From positions 61,074,444 to 61,138,443 of the forward strand of contig CM031620.1 of assembly GCA_018398815.1 (NCBI GenBank): a stretch of DNA of 64,000 bases. Reading direction: 5' to 3'. The position numbers and the translations under genes are program-made. The notes below the pieces were generated by a model, which did no database searches, was not told the DNA's origin, and saw only the letters and a list, made by a program, of their open reading frames with translations. The stretch comes from Conus ventricosus (Eukaryota; Mollusca; Gastropoda; Neogastropoda; Conidae). Of this stretch, positions 1-10,469 are shown piece by piece. The first letter of the stretch is position 1, and each line of letters begins with the position of its first letter.

Positions 1-3000
1 CATTTCGTATCCCCCGTGTAATGCGGTTTGCCCTGCTGGGGAAAACATCAGTTTTAAGTCAACATGATTTTTGTCCCGGTTCGCCAATCGATGGACCCCG
101 TTTTTGGGCACTCCCAATGGGCAAAAGGGGGGGTTTCCTCATCCCCCCTGTGGGAGATTAAAAAACAGTTTTTTGGTTTGTTTTGTTCTTTTAAATGATC
201 AATTTGTTTTACGCTAAAGGAAAAAGGGTATTCCATCGAAGTTGAGATCATTGATGTAATCCAAAAAAGAAAAATACCTCTCCGCCCTTTTTTGTTGGGC
301 CCACCTAATTCAACCCGCAAAAACAAAACCACTTTAAAAAAATTTTTTGTCTAATTCTTTTTGTTTTTAAAAAAGGGTCCTTTTTTGCTAAACCAAATTC
401 CCGGGGGGGAGCGGGGAAATTTTAAAACCCCCGCCTTTCAAACGGGGCATACTTTTGCCTTTTTTTAATCTGAATTTTCTGGACTTTGCCCTCTGACCAA
501 CCAGGCCTCCAATTTTTGGGTTTCCCCAGCGGCCCCCCATCCAAAAATGTTGGAAAGCTTTTTGTCTGCCCAACCTGTTTTTAAAAAATTATGAGAAAAA
601 GAAAAAAAGGGGCCCGTTTTTTTAGTTGAGACCCAGAAAATTTTAGAATTTTTTTCATTTATTTTTTACAAAGTCGGAAATTTAAAAAAGCTACATTTCT
701 TTTTTAAAATGGCGGGTCTAGGGGGTTTGTTTTTCTTGGAACTTGAGAAAATTTCAAGAACACCGCTTGCCCGCACGTTGCTTTAAAATCATGACTTCTA
801 AATCCCAAACCCCATTCAGTGGCCCTTTTGGGGGGAAAAAAGCTCTCCCTTAAGAAATTTCCTTTAAAAAAAATTCATCTGGACCTTCATATTTTTTATC
901 CATGATGGTTTTTCTTTCTAAAATTCTTTTTTTTTAAATAAAAAAAAATACGACACCCCAAAAGGGCGTCTTTTAAACAGGGAAACAATATCAACCCGGT
1001 TTTTTTTTTTTGTGCTTGGACCCCATAAACCCAAAGTTTTTAAACGCCCTTTGATTTTGTTAATGTGAGCTGTTTTAGAACAGAGTTTTTTTTAAGTCTC
1101 GTTTTTCTTTTTTTAAACATTCCTTTTTTATCTGATCGGTGTTTTGGGCTGTTTTAGAAAAAGTTGTCTTTGCCTTTCTTTGAAGATAAAAATTTTGTCT
1201 TTTTTTTAGTTTCCCCAAAATCAGCCTTTTTAAAAAGACTAAATTCTTCAACCTAATGTTCGAGGGCAGCTAGCGCTTTATTTTTTTGTCATTTGAAGGA
1301 GCTAAAAATTAAAGCTGTTTTTTTAGTTTTAACCCTAGCTGTGTTTTTTTTGGAGTTTTGTTTTTATTTTTTTTTGTGGCAGTACTTACAACTAATGAGC
1401 ACAGGCCAAAAGCTAAAAAACCCAAAACCCCCCTAGAGGAAAGCTGGGAGGTGGCCTATCCTGATTCTAAGGAAAAAACCCTTAACTTGTTCCGGATAAG
1501 CCCTTTTTAGTCGGTGCTCCAGTAAATTTAAAATATTTTAAAAGGCAATTTAAAAGGGGGCAGAATACCTTCGTTTGGGTTTGCTGTTTTTTGAAAAGGG
1601 CCTTTTTCCCTTGTTTTTTGTTGATTTGTGTAAAGTTGGTTTTAAACGAAGGTTTTTTTTTGTCAGGGCTTTCTATAGCGGGAGAGACCCTACATCTCTT
1701 TTTAAGGGTATCTCGGATAAAAGCCGAACAGAAAATTTCTTTTTTTTTTTAAAAAAAAAAAAAAATAATTTAAATATTGTATAATTTTTTAATCTGTTAT
1801 CTTGGGAAAATTCAGCTCGCCCTATATATTTAAAAAAAAAATAACACTTAAGTGGTTTATCGGCCTCTTTTTTTTTTTTATCAATTTTGAATGTTTATTT
1901 TTGTTTTCTAACAGTTCTCCCCCCCTTCCATGTAAATGATTATTTCCCTTTTTCCTTTTACCCTTAAAGGGCAATCCAATTAAAACCGTATTTTTGTTGT
2001 TTAAAAAATGATCAAGTCCTTAAAAACGGAAGATGTAGAAATTTTTAAAACAAGGTTTAAAATGTTGGATTTTACACCTTTCCCCCCCTCCAAAAAAGTT
2101 TTCTTTTTTCATCAAAAAGCTGATAATTTTTTTAAACCCGCTGCGTAGATTTGGGTTTTTAATACCCCCAATTGTTTTCATTGACTTTTTTTTAATTTTT
2201 GGATTAATAAAATTTTCAGTTTGGGCTTTTGAATGGTTTTTTCATTTTCACCAACAAAAAAATACCTTTAAAACGATCTTTGCTGTGGCCCCTAAACCCC
2301 AAAAATTTCCCTATAGTTGCCCTTTCTTTTTTGGTTAAAAAAAAATGGTTTAAACGCTTTTTTTGTAATAATTGTAAATTTTTAAATGATATTGTTGCTG
2401 GATCGCCTCGCTAAGTTAGGGGTTCTAAAAAGAGGGCAAACTTAACAAGATGTCAGAAATGCTGTACTTTGCTTCGGGGGTCGGGAATTTTAATAAAAAT
2501 ATTTTTGGGGCATTAAAAAAGTTTATAAGAAAATCTGTCCTTTTTAAAGCCCCCTTTAAAGTATGGGGCATGCGCTTTTTTTTCAACCCCAAAATCTAAG
2601 GGTTTGGAAAAACATTACCATAAACCAAAATTTCAGCTACATACCTTTTTCCCTCTTTAGCTTCCCTTTAGCGCCAAATTTTATGTTTTAGGCTTTTCAA
2701 ATTTTTTAAATTTCCTTTTTAAAAGTTTAAAATCAGCCCCCCTTTTGTTCCCGGGGTTTGCCCATAGATCACAAAAAAGGTTAAAATTTTCTGCAATTTT
2801 GGGAAAGAAAATAATTTTTTTTTCCCCAAGTTTTTTTTAGAAATTTTTCTTAAAGATTTGCCCCCCCCCAGAAATTTTGGGCAACTGTCCCCGTTTTGGG
2901 GCTGTTGTTGATTTGAGTTCAAAAATTTTTAAAGTAATTTCGCAGGCCTGGCACAATCAATTCATCCGCCCCCTAGGGGCTGGGGAAATTTTTTTAAAAA

Positions 3001-5520
3001 AATAAGAAATTTTTCTGCATCAAAAGTAGATGGGGTTATTTGGAACAGAAATTTTTTTTCCGCTAATTTTTTCCCCTTTAAAGCCAAAGGGTCCCCCCCA
3101 TTTTTAGTCTTTTATGGGGCAAGAATCCCAGCCATATTTTTTTTGTGAATTTTTTTTTTTTTAAAACCCAAAAAAAAAAAAAGTTAATTTTTTAAAACCA
3201 AGGCAGGGGATTTTTTAAATGAAGATTAGTGTTCCGGGTCCTGGGGGATGACATAGTGAAATGACTCCTTTTTATTTCAAGCATCGCTCGGCGTCTCATT
3301 GGGAGCGTGAAATTTACAAAAAATTAAAAAGGGCGGGAATTTAATTTTTAAAACAAAAAATTTTTTCCTGAACCCCCGAATTTTTTTTTGCCCCTGATGA
3401 TTTTGAAATAGATGATGGCCCTTTGTATTTTTAAAACATGAGGAAAAAGTTTTTTCCTTACGATAAAAAGAAACCCATTTTTTTTTGTTTGTAGGTTTTT
3501 TGTACAATTAACCAGACTTTAAAGGGGAAAAAACGAAATCCCCCTTTTTTGGGCCCTTACAAAAACCCAAAAAAAGATAGGGGAGGCCAAATTGCCCAAA
3601 CTTCAAAACACACTACAAGAACTCCCCAACAATAACCAAATACAAAAAAATTGGAACTTCAAGAATTTTTGTCAAAAAAGCGGGCGGGGAATTTAAAGCA
3701 AGCCCGAAACCAGTTTTTTTCCCAAGAAAACACATTTAAAAACTATTACGATTTCCCCCATTTCCCCCAAAAGGGGGGTTAGAGGCCCTTAGTCGTGCTG
3801 TAAGAAGCTTTAGAGGCGAATTAACAAACTTTTTGCAAAATGGGGTGAAATAGATGAGGATTTTTAAAAAGAGAAAAAAAAAACTCCGCTGAGGGGTGGG
3901 TGACGCCAACTTAGGGCCCTGGTGTTTTTTAAAAAAAGAATTAACCCCCAAAGGGCTAAAAGACTTTTTAAAAAGAAAGATCACAAAAACCCAAAAGAGG
4001 GGTTTTACTTAAACCCAAAAACAATTAAAGAACTCAAGTGATCAGAATAAGAAAACTAACCAAAAAAATTTTAAAATGAAACCCCCAACACTACAGAAAA
4101 AAATAAAAACAAGTTTTTTTAGAGCAAGGTTTTTTCCCCATTAGCAAGCGTTTTAAAAAAGGCCCCTTTGGGTTTGGGAAAAAAAATTACAAAAAAGGTA
4201 ATGGCTAATTTCAGGTGGCCCGGGGGGGAAATCAAAGCCCAGTTTCCTCCTCACCATCCCCTCCATCGCCAAACCCGATAAATCATGGGTAAAAAAAAAG
4301 CCTTTATTTATCTTGCCCGGGGTTTTTTAAAAAAAAAATTTCCGTAAAGCCATGGGGCTTTTTACCAGGTATATTTTTGGGGGTAAGTTAGCTGGCTTTT
4401 TTTTCTACCCAGCAAAGTTTGTTGGTTTATAGCTGACACTTTTTGGGCATTATTTTCCCTTAATAGTTGGGTTTCTTTTTAGTAAGAAAAAGACCAAATA
4501 ATCCAAAGGCCGGGTTTTTTCCCCAAAAAAATTGCCCCCTTTTTAAATTCAAGGGGCATTAAATTTTTTTCCCGCAGCTTTGCTGATTTTTCATGCTTTT
4601 TGGGCATTTTTGGGCCTTGGGGGGAATTGGGGGGACTTTTTTTTTGGGGGGGGGGCTTGGTTTTTGTTTAAATTTTTTGTAATTTTTAATGGCCCCAGAA
4701 TTTAGTCGTTTTTCTCCAACCTTCTGTTCATTTCCTCAACAAGAAATTTTATTTTTTGGAGTTCTTTTTTGTTCCCTTTCCCGGTTCTGGGGGTCAGAAG
4801 GGGCATGTATTTAAAACCCTTGCCCAAAAGCAAAGGTTTTTTACTTTTGAAACCCTTGCGAAATTTTAAAACAATTTTTTTTTTACCTTTTAGTACCTTT
4901 AAGGCAAAAACAACTGTTTGAATTAATTTGGGGTTCCCCTAAATTTTTCCAAGTAAAGTTTTTTGGGGCTTTAAAGACAAATAAAAAGGAAAACCTTTTT
5001 GCCTCGTTTTTGCCTTGCTTTGTGAACCCCAGCAAAAAAAAAAACCAAAACGTAAGTACGAATTTTTGAGTCGGGTTTTTTTTTTTGTTTTTAAATTCCC
5101 CCTCAGTTAGACCCTTAAAGTTCCCAAAAAAAAAAAGTTGTCCACGCTGTTTTTTGCTCTTGCCAATGGACCCAAGATGAACAAGGGTGTGGGCCCTTAA
5201 AAGAAAGAAGTGTAAGGAGGATTCCAGGCCCTAGTTTTACTTTCTGTGGGACCCCCCCAAAAAATAAAGGGGTTTCCTAAGCCCATGGGTTGCGGTCCAA
5301 ACTTTTGTTTTTAAAGTCTGTTTTTAACCCTTAATATTGAATTCGTTACCCGATTTTTCCCTTTTAAAAGCCTTTATTTTCCCATTCTGTTGCTGGGAAA
5401 AAAATTAAACGGTTTTTTCAAATTTTGGAAAAGGGGCTTTCAGTTTAGGGCAAAAAAAACGTTGAAAATTGGTTTTTAAAAAAAAATGAAATCTTTTTAA
5501 AAACTGACCTCAAACCCAAA
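1..5520. other. Homopolymer-dominated AT-rich region without recognisable genes
   Basis: Nearly all of this stretch is made of runs of three to ten identical bases (A, T, G and C runs alike), a texture found nowhere else in the window. The longest open frame is 92 codons and none resembles a known protein. The texture fades at about 5,520, just before the compact virus-like gene block. Two explanations fit: a badly called or poorly polished consensus at a contig end, or strongly decayed sequence. If it is consensus error, the missing genes of the neighbouring Polinton-like element (polymerase, integrase, protease, major capsid) could be hidden here, but I cannot read any of them. Confidence 0.6.
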
Positions 5521-5593
5521 AGGTCAGGATGAATTTAATGATCCCGCATAAAGATACTCCACAAAACCCGTTATGCACAAAAAACGCAAATTT

Positions 5594-5815
5594 TTAAATG
5601 GTTTGGGTAAAACTGCATCGGATGACTAAACCACACTTTCGCGATGTAGTCTTTTTAATAGGGGGGTTAAGATATCTGTTTAATGGCGTACTCACCTTTA
5701 CTTGAAAGGTGTCAGTCTGGGTCACAGAAATGACAAGGGAGTCAGTTGTTATATTTTTAAGATTGTAGTGCGGCCCAACAGAATATTTTGCATCAGTATA
5801 TTTGAATGCACTCAT
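5594..5815 (-). CDS. Hypothetical 73-residue protein, divergent from the capsid-type gene
   Basis: This minus-strand frame starts with ATG at 5,813-5,815, only 18 bases from the plus-strand ATG at 5,834, so the two would be divergently transcribed from a very short shared promoter region. The protein starts MSAFKYTDAKYSVGP, has no low complexity and no obvious membrane segment, and is rich in T, V and S. It matches no family I recognise. It runs to the edge of the homopolymer-rich region, so its carboxyl end may be false and the true gene longer. Its place in the block suggests a structural protein of the virus-like element, but that is inference only. Confidence 0.35.
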   Translation of the reverse strand: MSAFKYTDAKYSVGPHYNLKNITTDSLVISVTQTDTFQVKVSTPLNRYLNPPIKKTTSRKCGLVIRCSFTQTI

Positions 5816-5833
5816 TTTTAATTTGTTTTAAAA

Positions 5834-6523
5834 ATGTTTGTAACAATAACAACTTCGTTTTTTAGAGTATGCTATTGATAACGAATGCGGAACCCGAAGG
5901 GTTGCACTCCATGAAATATTCTACAAAGTCGTATGGTTTAATATAACTAAATCCAAGAAGAATAATAAGATTAAAAAAGTTGGCAATAGAGGAAACTTAG
6001 TTAGCCAGTTAACCATACCTGATGGTTATTATGGGTTTTGCTCACTAAAAGAAGCGTTGAGTAACTTCGACATTACTCTCAAACTTAACAATGCAAATCT
6101 GAAAACAATGTTGACATTCAAACCTGAAAAAGAAGAAGTAGGTTACTATTTTGATAGAGAGCTAGCTAAAATGTTAGGCTTTGCAGCTGACGATCGCGAC
6201 ATTCATAGTTTTAGTGTTACATCGGACAAAACTACTTATGAAGGAGAAAATCCACTCGATCTTGCATTACATTCATTACTCTATGTTCATTTGGATGAGC
6301 TGAGCACTGATGAAAACTTACATGATGGAAGGCCCTCAACTGTCTTTAGAGCTCTTCCATCAGGGAAAGCTGCATATTGCGATTATGAAATATACAATTC
6401 CCTAATTTACAGTTTAAAAGATTAGCTTGCGGAAAGGTCGGATCATTTAATATAAAAATCACAGACAAAACAGGGAAAGTCGTAAAATGTGATAATCTGC
6501 ACATTGTTTTGGAAATAAAATAA
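5834..6523 (+). pseudogene. Polinton/adintovirus PX-like capsid-associated protein, frameshifted
   Basis: The reading frame can be followed from an ATG at 5,834 to a TAA at 6,521, but it changes frame twice: at the T run near 5,858-5,863 and near 6,415-6,425. Along the way it shows, in order, segments I associate with a family of Polinton/Maverick and adintovirus proteins thought to be minor capsid or penton-related: an RVALHEIFYKVVWFNI segment (family pattern WEVGLxEIQYPxxWYN), IPDGYY followed by a helix, a LAKMLGF segment, LYVHLDEL (family LYVYCDxx), and a carboxyl-terminal part with ITDKTGK and a closing beta strand. Length, about 230 residues, is on the short side for the family. It heads a run of closely spaced plus-strand genes ending in a packaging ATPase. 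The breaks may be real decay or read errors; the T-run position favours an error for the first. The family assignment comes from memory of these motifs, not a search. Confidence 0.6.
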
Positions 6524-6540
6524 TATAGTACTAAAAAATA

Positions 6541-6831
6541 ATGTCGCGCGGGCCAGAAGAATCGGGAGTTACATTAGCGCCTGTGAGGTGTATAACTTTA
6601 GAATTAAAAGACCTTGCGGACGTTGCGGACTTTGAACAGAACGGTGAGATAGGCGCTTTGTATGGTTTTGAGTACACTAAAGATGGTGATTATAAACGCA
6701 AAGAGGTTGGCGACAGCAAAAAGTTTCCTAAACTAGAACAACTGCGCAATCTAGAAGCAAATAATGTTGGCCAGTATGAATATAAAATAGTTCGAAAACC
6801 TGACCTCAAATGGCACTTGAACCATATTTAG
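6541..6831 (+). CDS. Hypothetical 96-residue protein of the virus-like block
   Basis: An ATG-started frame begins 17 bases after the stop of the PX-like gene, and its end overlaps the next gene by 22 bases. The protein starts MSRGPEESGVTLAPVRC, is strongly charged (many D, E and K) and has no signal peptide, membrane segment or cysteine motif. I do not recognise a family. Tight spacing, similar AT-rich codon use and shared strand argue that it is a true gene of the same element. A small structural or accessory role would fit but cannot be shown. Confidence 0.45.
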   Translation: MSRGPEESGVTLAPVRCITLELKDLADVADFEQNGEIGALYGFEYTKDGDYKRKEVGDSKKFPKLEQLRNLEANNVGQYEYKIVRKPDLKWHLNHI

Positions 6832-7151
6832 AATGGGACATAAAATTTGAATTCATAAGCCCATTTACATTTTTTAGCCGTCAAAAAAGTTTCAGAAAAG
6901 CAATCAACTCTGGCCCTTTACATGTAAGTCTTATGCCAGAGGACAATAGTCGGAAAGAGATTGAAATAACGCCGTATGGGAATAAACAGTACATCCTCCA
7001 CAGAAGAGAAACGGTTTTAAAGGACGCTTCTACAAAATTACAGTTCTTTCCACAAATGAAATTAGGAGACACGTTCACAATGATATTTGAAATTTCTGTC
7101 TTAAAAGATGAGGAGAGGAATGGGGCTGTGGCGTCAGTGACGTCCTTTTAA
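6810..7151 (+). CDS. Hypothetical 113-residue protein of the virus-like block
   Basis: Starts MALEPYLEWDIKFEF at an ATG inside the end of the preceding gene, a 22-base overlap in another frame typical of compact viral genomes. The sequence alternates hydrophobic and charged residues as in beta-rich proteins and ends close to the next start. No motif is recognised. Capsid-associated function is possible from the neighbours only. The opposite strand at 6,881-7,078 also happens to be open, but its product is featureless and I treat it as a shadow. Confidence 0.45.
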   Translation: MALEPYLEWDIKFEFISPFTFFSRQKSFRKAINSGPLHVSLMPEDNSRKEIEITPYGNKQYILHRRETVLKDASTKLQFFPQMKLGDTFTMIFEISVLKDEERNGAVASVTSF

Positions 7152-7181
7152 AAGGAATTCTAATTAGCTGGCAAAACCTAG

Positions 7182-7394
7182 ATGTTGAAAAACTTAGTTA
7201 CCATCGTCGTTCTTCACAATGGTGAGGATATTAAGGTCATAACAACAAGCAACAAAATCAATATTAGCTTAAATAGAAACAATCTTACAGAACTGAATTG
7301 GATTAATCTTACACATTTAGGCCTTATAGGGTTTTATTATACTGAACAAGTTTTGACGGAGAGTATGATAAAAATAATAACTGGATTAGATTAA
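7182..7394 (+). CDS. Hypothetical 70-residue protein upstream of the packaging ATPase
   Basis: A short ATG-started frame (MLKNLVTIVVLHNGEDIK) lies 30 bases after the previous stop and 21 bases before the ATPase start. It is Asn/Ile/Leu-rich with two moderately hydrophobic stretches but no clear transmembrane helix. I do not recognise it. Position and base composition fit a small gene of the element. Confidence 0.35.
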   Translation: MLKNLVTIVVLHNGEDIKVITTSNKINISLNRNNLTELNWINLTHLGLIGFYYTEQVLTESMIKIITGLD

Positions 7395-7415
7395 ATTAAA
7401 TTCTGTTATAAAACT

Positions 7416-8052
7416 ATGGAGCAAACAACTTTGGCGTCAATGCAGATGTTAAACTTTATGATAAAATCCCCTCATTGTTCACTGATTTGTGGACAGACTG
7501 GTTGTGGAAAAACAATATTTGTCCTCGACCTATTACAAACAGTTTATCGCTATAATTTTGATCATATTGTGATTTTCTGTCCAACACTTGAATGGAACAA
7601 AGCATATCATGATAGAAGGTTTATATGGACGGATGATAAAATAATTTAGTTGATCCTAGCGATAAACTGAGTGAGTGTTTAGAATGCTTTTATAAATTGT
7701 GTTTAAGGGAACGCAGACACTATTTATTATAGATGACTGTTCGGCAGAAAGAGACATAGTTAAAAAAAGAAACACTTTGTCAAAACTTGCTTTCAGTGGA
7801 AGACATGCTGGGATAAGTGTGTGGATTTTATGTCAGAAATATAACACCGTTTTAAAAGACTTTAGAGAACAGTTAAAGACTGTAGTTTTATTTCACATGA
7901 AAGACAGAAACTCATTTGATGAATGTATGCGGGAAAATGATGTTATTGAAAATGATCAGGAAAAACGCAGGATTAAACAAAAACTAAAATCTGAAGAGTT
8001 TTGTAAATTAGTATTGAAAACGAATAATCCTACACAGTATGTTTGTTTGTAG
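7416..8052 (+). pseudogene. Virus-type DNA-packaging ATPase (A32/FtsK-HerA superfamily), frameshifted
   Basis: Packaging ATPases of this kind drive genome DNA into the capsid in Polintons, adintoviruses, adenoviruses and large DNA viruses. The first segment (7,416-7,649) has a canonical Walker A, GQTGCGKT, at residues 26-33. The last segment (from 7,699) has Walker B LFIIDD, then LAFSGRHAGISVWILCQKY, which carries the conserved SGRH segment and the following glutamine, and later KDR and END motifs typical of the Polinton/adenoviral branch. The region between them (7,640-7,700) stays recognisably coding only if the frame shifts twice, so the copy is broken as read. Total span, about 210 codons, agrees with the family. 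It is the last gene before the palindrome at 8,111. Confidence 0.8.
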
Positions 8053-8110
8053 ATAATCGTTATTTTTTGGTTATTAAAAAAGAATGTGTGATGGATTATC
8101 ATTACTTGTC

Positions 8111-8199
8111 AGAGAACTATAAAACGCGGGGTCTAGGTTCAACCGTCCCGAAACTGGTTGAGGGACGGTTGAGCTAGACCCCGCGTTTTATAGTTCTCT
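8111..8199. repeat. 89-bp near-perfect palindrome (hairpin) at the edge of the virus-like block
   Basis: The left arm 8,111-8,149 begins AGAGAACTATAAAACGCG and the right arm 8,162-8,199 is its reverse complement apart from one small mismatch with a one-base length difference (8,137-8,138 against C near 8,174). About 37 base pairs pair around a 12-base loop at 8,150-8,161. Outer ends read AG...CT, the terminal dinucleotides reported for Polinton inverted repeats, and each arm contains a TATAAAA. No 6-bp target duplication is visible around it. It may be a terminus, a terminator or a palindrome created at a junction. Confidence 0.85.
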
Positions 8200-8279
8200 T
8201 GCGCAAACGCCTCGTGCAGTGTTGTGAGGAAAAGGTAGTGTTACTTTGTGCGCTGCGTTGCTTCTCAGGACGGACCCAT

Positions 8280-8398
8280 AATTATTATTATCAATATTAT
8301 TCATATCATTACTGTTATTATTATCATTTTTAATTTTTAATAACAAAGCATTTTTCAGCGCCTTATTATTATTATTATTATTATTATCGTTATAACAA
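8280..8398. repeat. AT-rich ATT/TTA microsatellite stretch
   Basis: Interrupted (ATT)n repeats, with the phrase AACAAAGCATTTTT occurring twice (about 8,342 and 8,395). Such simple repeats are often the tail of a neighbouring SINE; here one begins directly to the right. Confidence 0.6.
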
Positions 8399-8770
8399 AG
8401 CATTTTTAAGCGCCTTTCCAAAGGGTGTAGGTGCTGACAGTCCACACTCACATGAACACAGCGGGCTGCCTACCTGGGTAGTGCCGACTGAAGAGCTGCC
8501 TGCCGGTGCTTCGTTCATTCAGTCGTTTTCCCGTGTCATCCAGTCAATATCGTTCACTCAGTTTCCGTATTTCCTTCGTTCTTTCCGTTTCTCACGCAGG
8601 GTGCATGCTATGCGTCTGCGTGCCAAACCATACCAACGGCCAAACTGGCTTTCTCTTCCGAAAAGTTGGTGAAGGGATTTTTACGTGTGTGCAAGATGTT
8701 ATGCGCGTGCGCTCACACACGGGACCTCGGTTTTTTGTCTCATTCGAAGGACTGTCTTCCAGGTCGCCTT
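8393..8770 (-). mobile_element. tRNA-related SINE, truncated copy 1
   Basis: The sequence GCTGCCTACCTGGGTAGTGC, followed by CGACTGAAGAGCTGCC and a long unique body, matches the full copy at 34,641-35,142 in order and orientation. It stops at TCATTCGAAGGACTGT and so lacks the tRNA-like head, which would lie to the right. A (CT)n run follows. Confidence 0.7.

Positions 8771-8773
<3 letters not shown>

Positions 8774-8805
<32 letters not shown>
8774..8805. repeat. (CT)n microsatellite
   Basis: About 16 uninterrupted CT dinucleotides. It creates open SLSL and EREREK frames on the two strands that are not genes. Confidence 0.9.
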
Positions 8806-8806
<1 letters not shown>

Positions 8807-9230
8807 ACCACCTATGCTTCCAAGCAGCATTGCCCATCAGCTCATTGTGACACCCCCCACCCCCACCCCCATCTACCGCCACATTCAGTGTCCCTGTCGC
8901 CACCCCATCAACGCCAGCAACCCGCAGTGACCGATCCGTCCACACCGCAAGGTGTTCCAGCATTATCTTTCTGTTTGTTATGGGGCTTTCATGAACTGTT
9001 CCGACAGGGGTCACAGCTACCGTGTGGAGATGTGTGATTGGAAAATAAGTTGATGCCCTGGGGAAATGAGAGTTGGGGAGGGGAGGGGGGGTTGGATGGA
9101 GACTAATCACCAATGAGAGTAGGGAGTGGAAACTAATGACCTGTCAATCGTCGATGGTTGCTTAGTAACGTTGTCTGAGGTCACACACGCACACACACAC
9201 GCACACAGCAGGCTGGTTACTTCTCTGCAA

Positions 9231-9245
9231 GGGGGGGGGGGGGGG
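9231..9245 (+). repeat. Poly(G) tract
   Basis: Fifteen consecutive G residues, the first of many pure G or C tracts in the window. Confidence 0.9.
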
Positions 9246-9327
9246 TGTTGGCCTGGTAGGTATACAGAGAAGACACGGGCTGTAGTCCCATGGGCTTCCT
9301 GGCAAACATTTTTTTTCTTAAAAAGAG

Positions 9328-9520
9328 AGTACTTATACAGCGCCTAGCCCCGGTCAGAGACCAAGCTCCAAGCGTTTTACAATGCCCTTTCTCGTTTGCA
9401 CAATGGGCTGCCTTCCTGGGTAGAGCCGACTGAAGAGCTGCCTGCTGGCGCTTCATTCAGTCGTTTCCCGTGTCATTCCGTCAACATCGTTCATTCAGTT
9501 TAACAACTCCTCCATTCTTT
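9328..9520 (-). mobile_element. tRNA-related SINE, 3' fragment (copy 2)
   Basis: Begins with AGTACTTATACAGCGCCTAG, the complement of the SINE tail, followed by AGAGACCAAGCTCCAAGCG and the same GGGCTGCCTTCCTGGGTAG body as copies 1 and 3. Similarity ends near 9,520, well before the tRNA-like head. Confidence 0.7.
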
Positions 9521-9769
9521 TGTGGTGATCGCATCGTTTTTCTTTTCGTTTTTGTTTTGTTTTTTGTTTGTTTGGTGGGGTTTTTGATGTTGATGTGATA
9601 TTATGGACCAAAAGGCATCAGGAGTGTAATGAAGTTTTTGATGTCAGACTGAAAGTTGTTCTGTCACTGCCCTTATTGTCACACGTGAAGGTTTGTATTT
9701 TGACTATGCTGTGGCAAAGTGAGTATGTTATATAAGCCTGTTTCGGTGTCCGTGTGTGTGTGTGCGCCT

Positions 9770-9788
9770 CCCCCCCCCCCCCCCCCCC
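9770..9788 (+). repeat. Poly(C) tract
   Basis: Nineteen C residues directly after a short GT repeat. Confidence 0.9.
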
Positions 9789-10155
9789 TGATATGGCAGT
9801 CACAATATGTGTGGGTCAGACTCTCGAGGACCCCGACTGAACGTTTAAAGGAACACATAGAGAGGACATTCTTGCCGAGGAAGCTTCACCTGTGACGGGT
9901 CATTCCAGCCGTGGACGTGGCCACCATGGCATCACAGAGTAGCAGCTCTTCGGCACAATGGCCGTGAAGGTGTCGTTAGCGGAAGTTCATGGAAAGTCGC
10001 CTCCCTTTGTAGTCACCTCCCTTTGTAGTCCCCTAGCACCACAGGCCTTTACTTTAATCCCCCCTCACCCCCCACCCCTCCCTCTGCCCCTCAATTTCTA
10101 TTCCTTCCGACCCCTCCCCCCCCCCCCCCCTCACATCCCCATCCACTTCTCTTTC

Positions 10156-10415
10156 TAAGTATCTGTACAAGACGGATAGATCCAGATAGATCTGTACTTA
10201 AACTTTGTAAGTGTCTATAAGAAAATAGGTCCCAGATAGATCGCTACTTAAACTTTCTAAGTATCTATGTAACAAAAATAGGTCCCAGATAGATCTATAC
10301 TTAAATTTTCTAAGTGTCTGTATAAGAAAAATAGGTCCCAGATAGATCGGTACTTAAACTTTCTAAGTGTCTGTATAAGAAAAATAGGTCCTGAAGATAC
10401 TAATTCAATGTCTGT
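10156..10415. repeat. Tandem repeat, about 53-bp unit, 5 copies
   Basis: Units share AATAGGTCCCAGATAGAT followed by TACTTAAACTTTCTAAGTGT. Copies differ by a few substitutions and small indels. No coding signal. Confidence 0.85.
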
Positions 10416-10469
10416 ATAAGAAATAATAGAATAGGTATGAGAGAGGAAGTCCTGGACAGATAGATTGAT

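Noticed and set aside
5594..8199. Bacterial or plasmid origin for the compact gene block
   Set aside because: No ribosome-binding sites, and the ATPase motifs are of the Polinton/adenovirus type rather than bacterial FtsK or VirB4.
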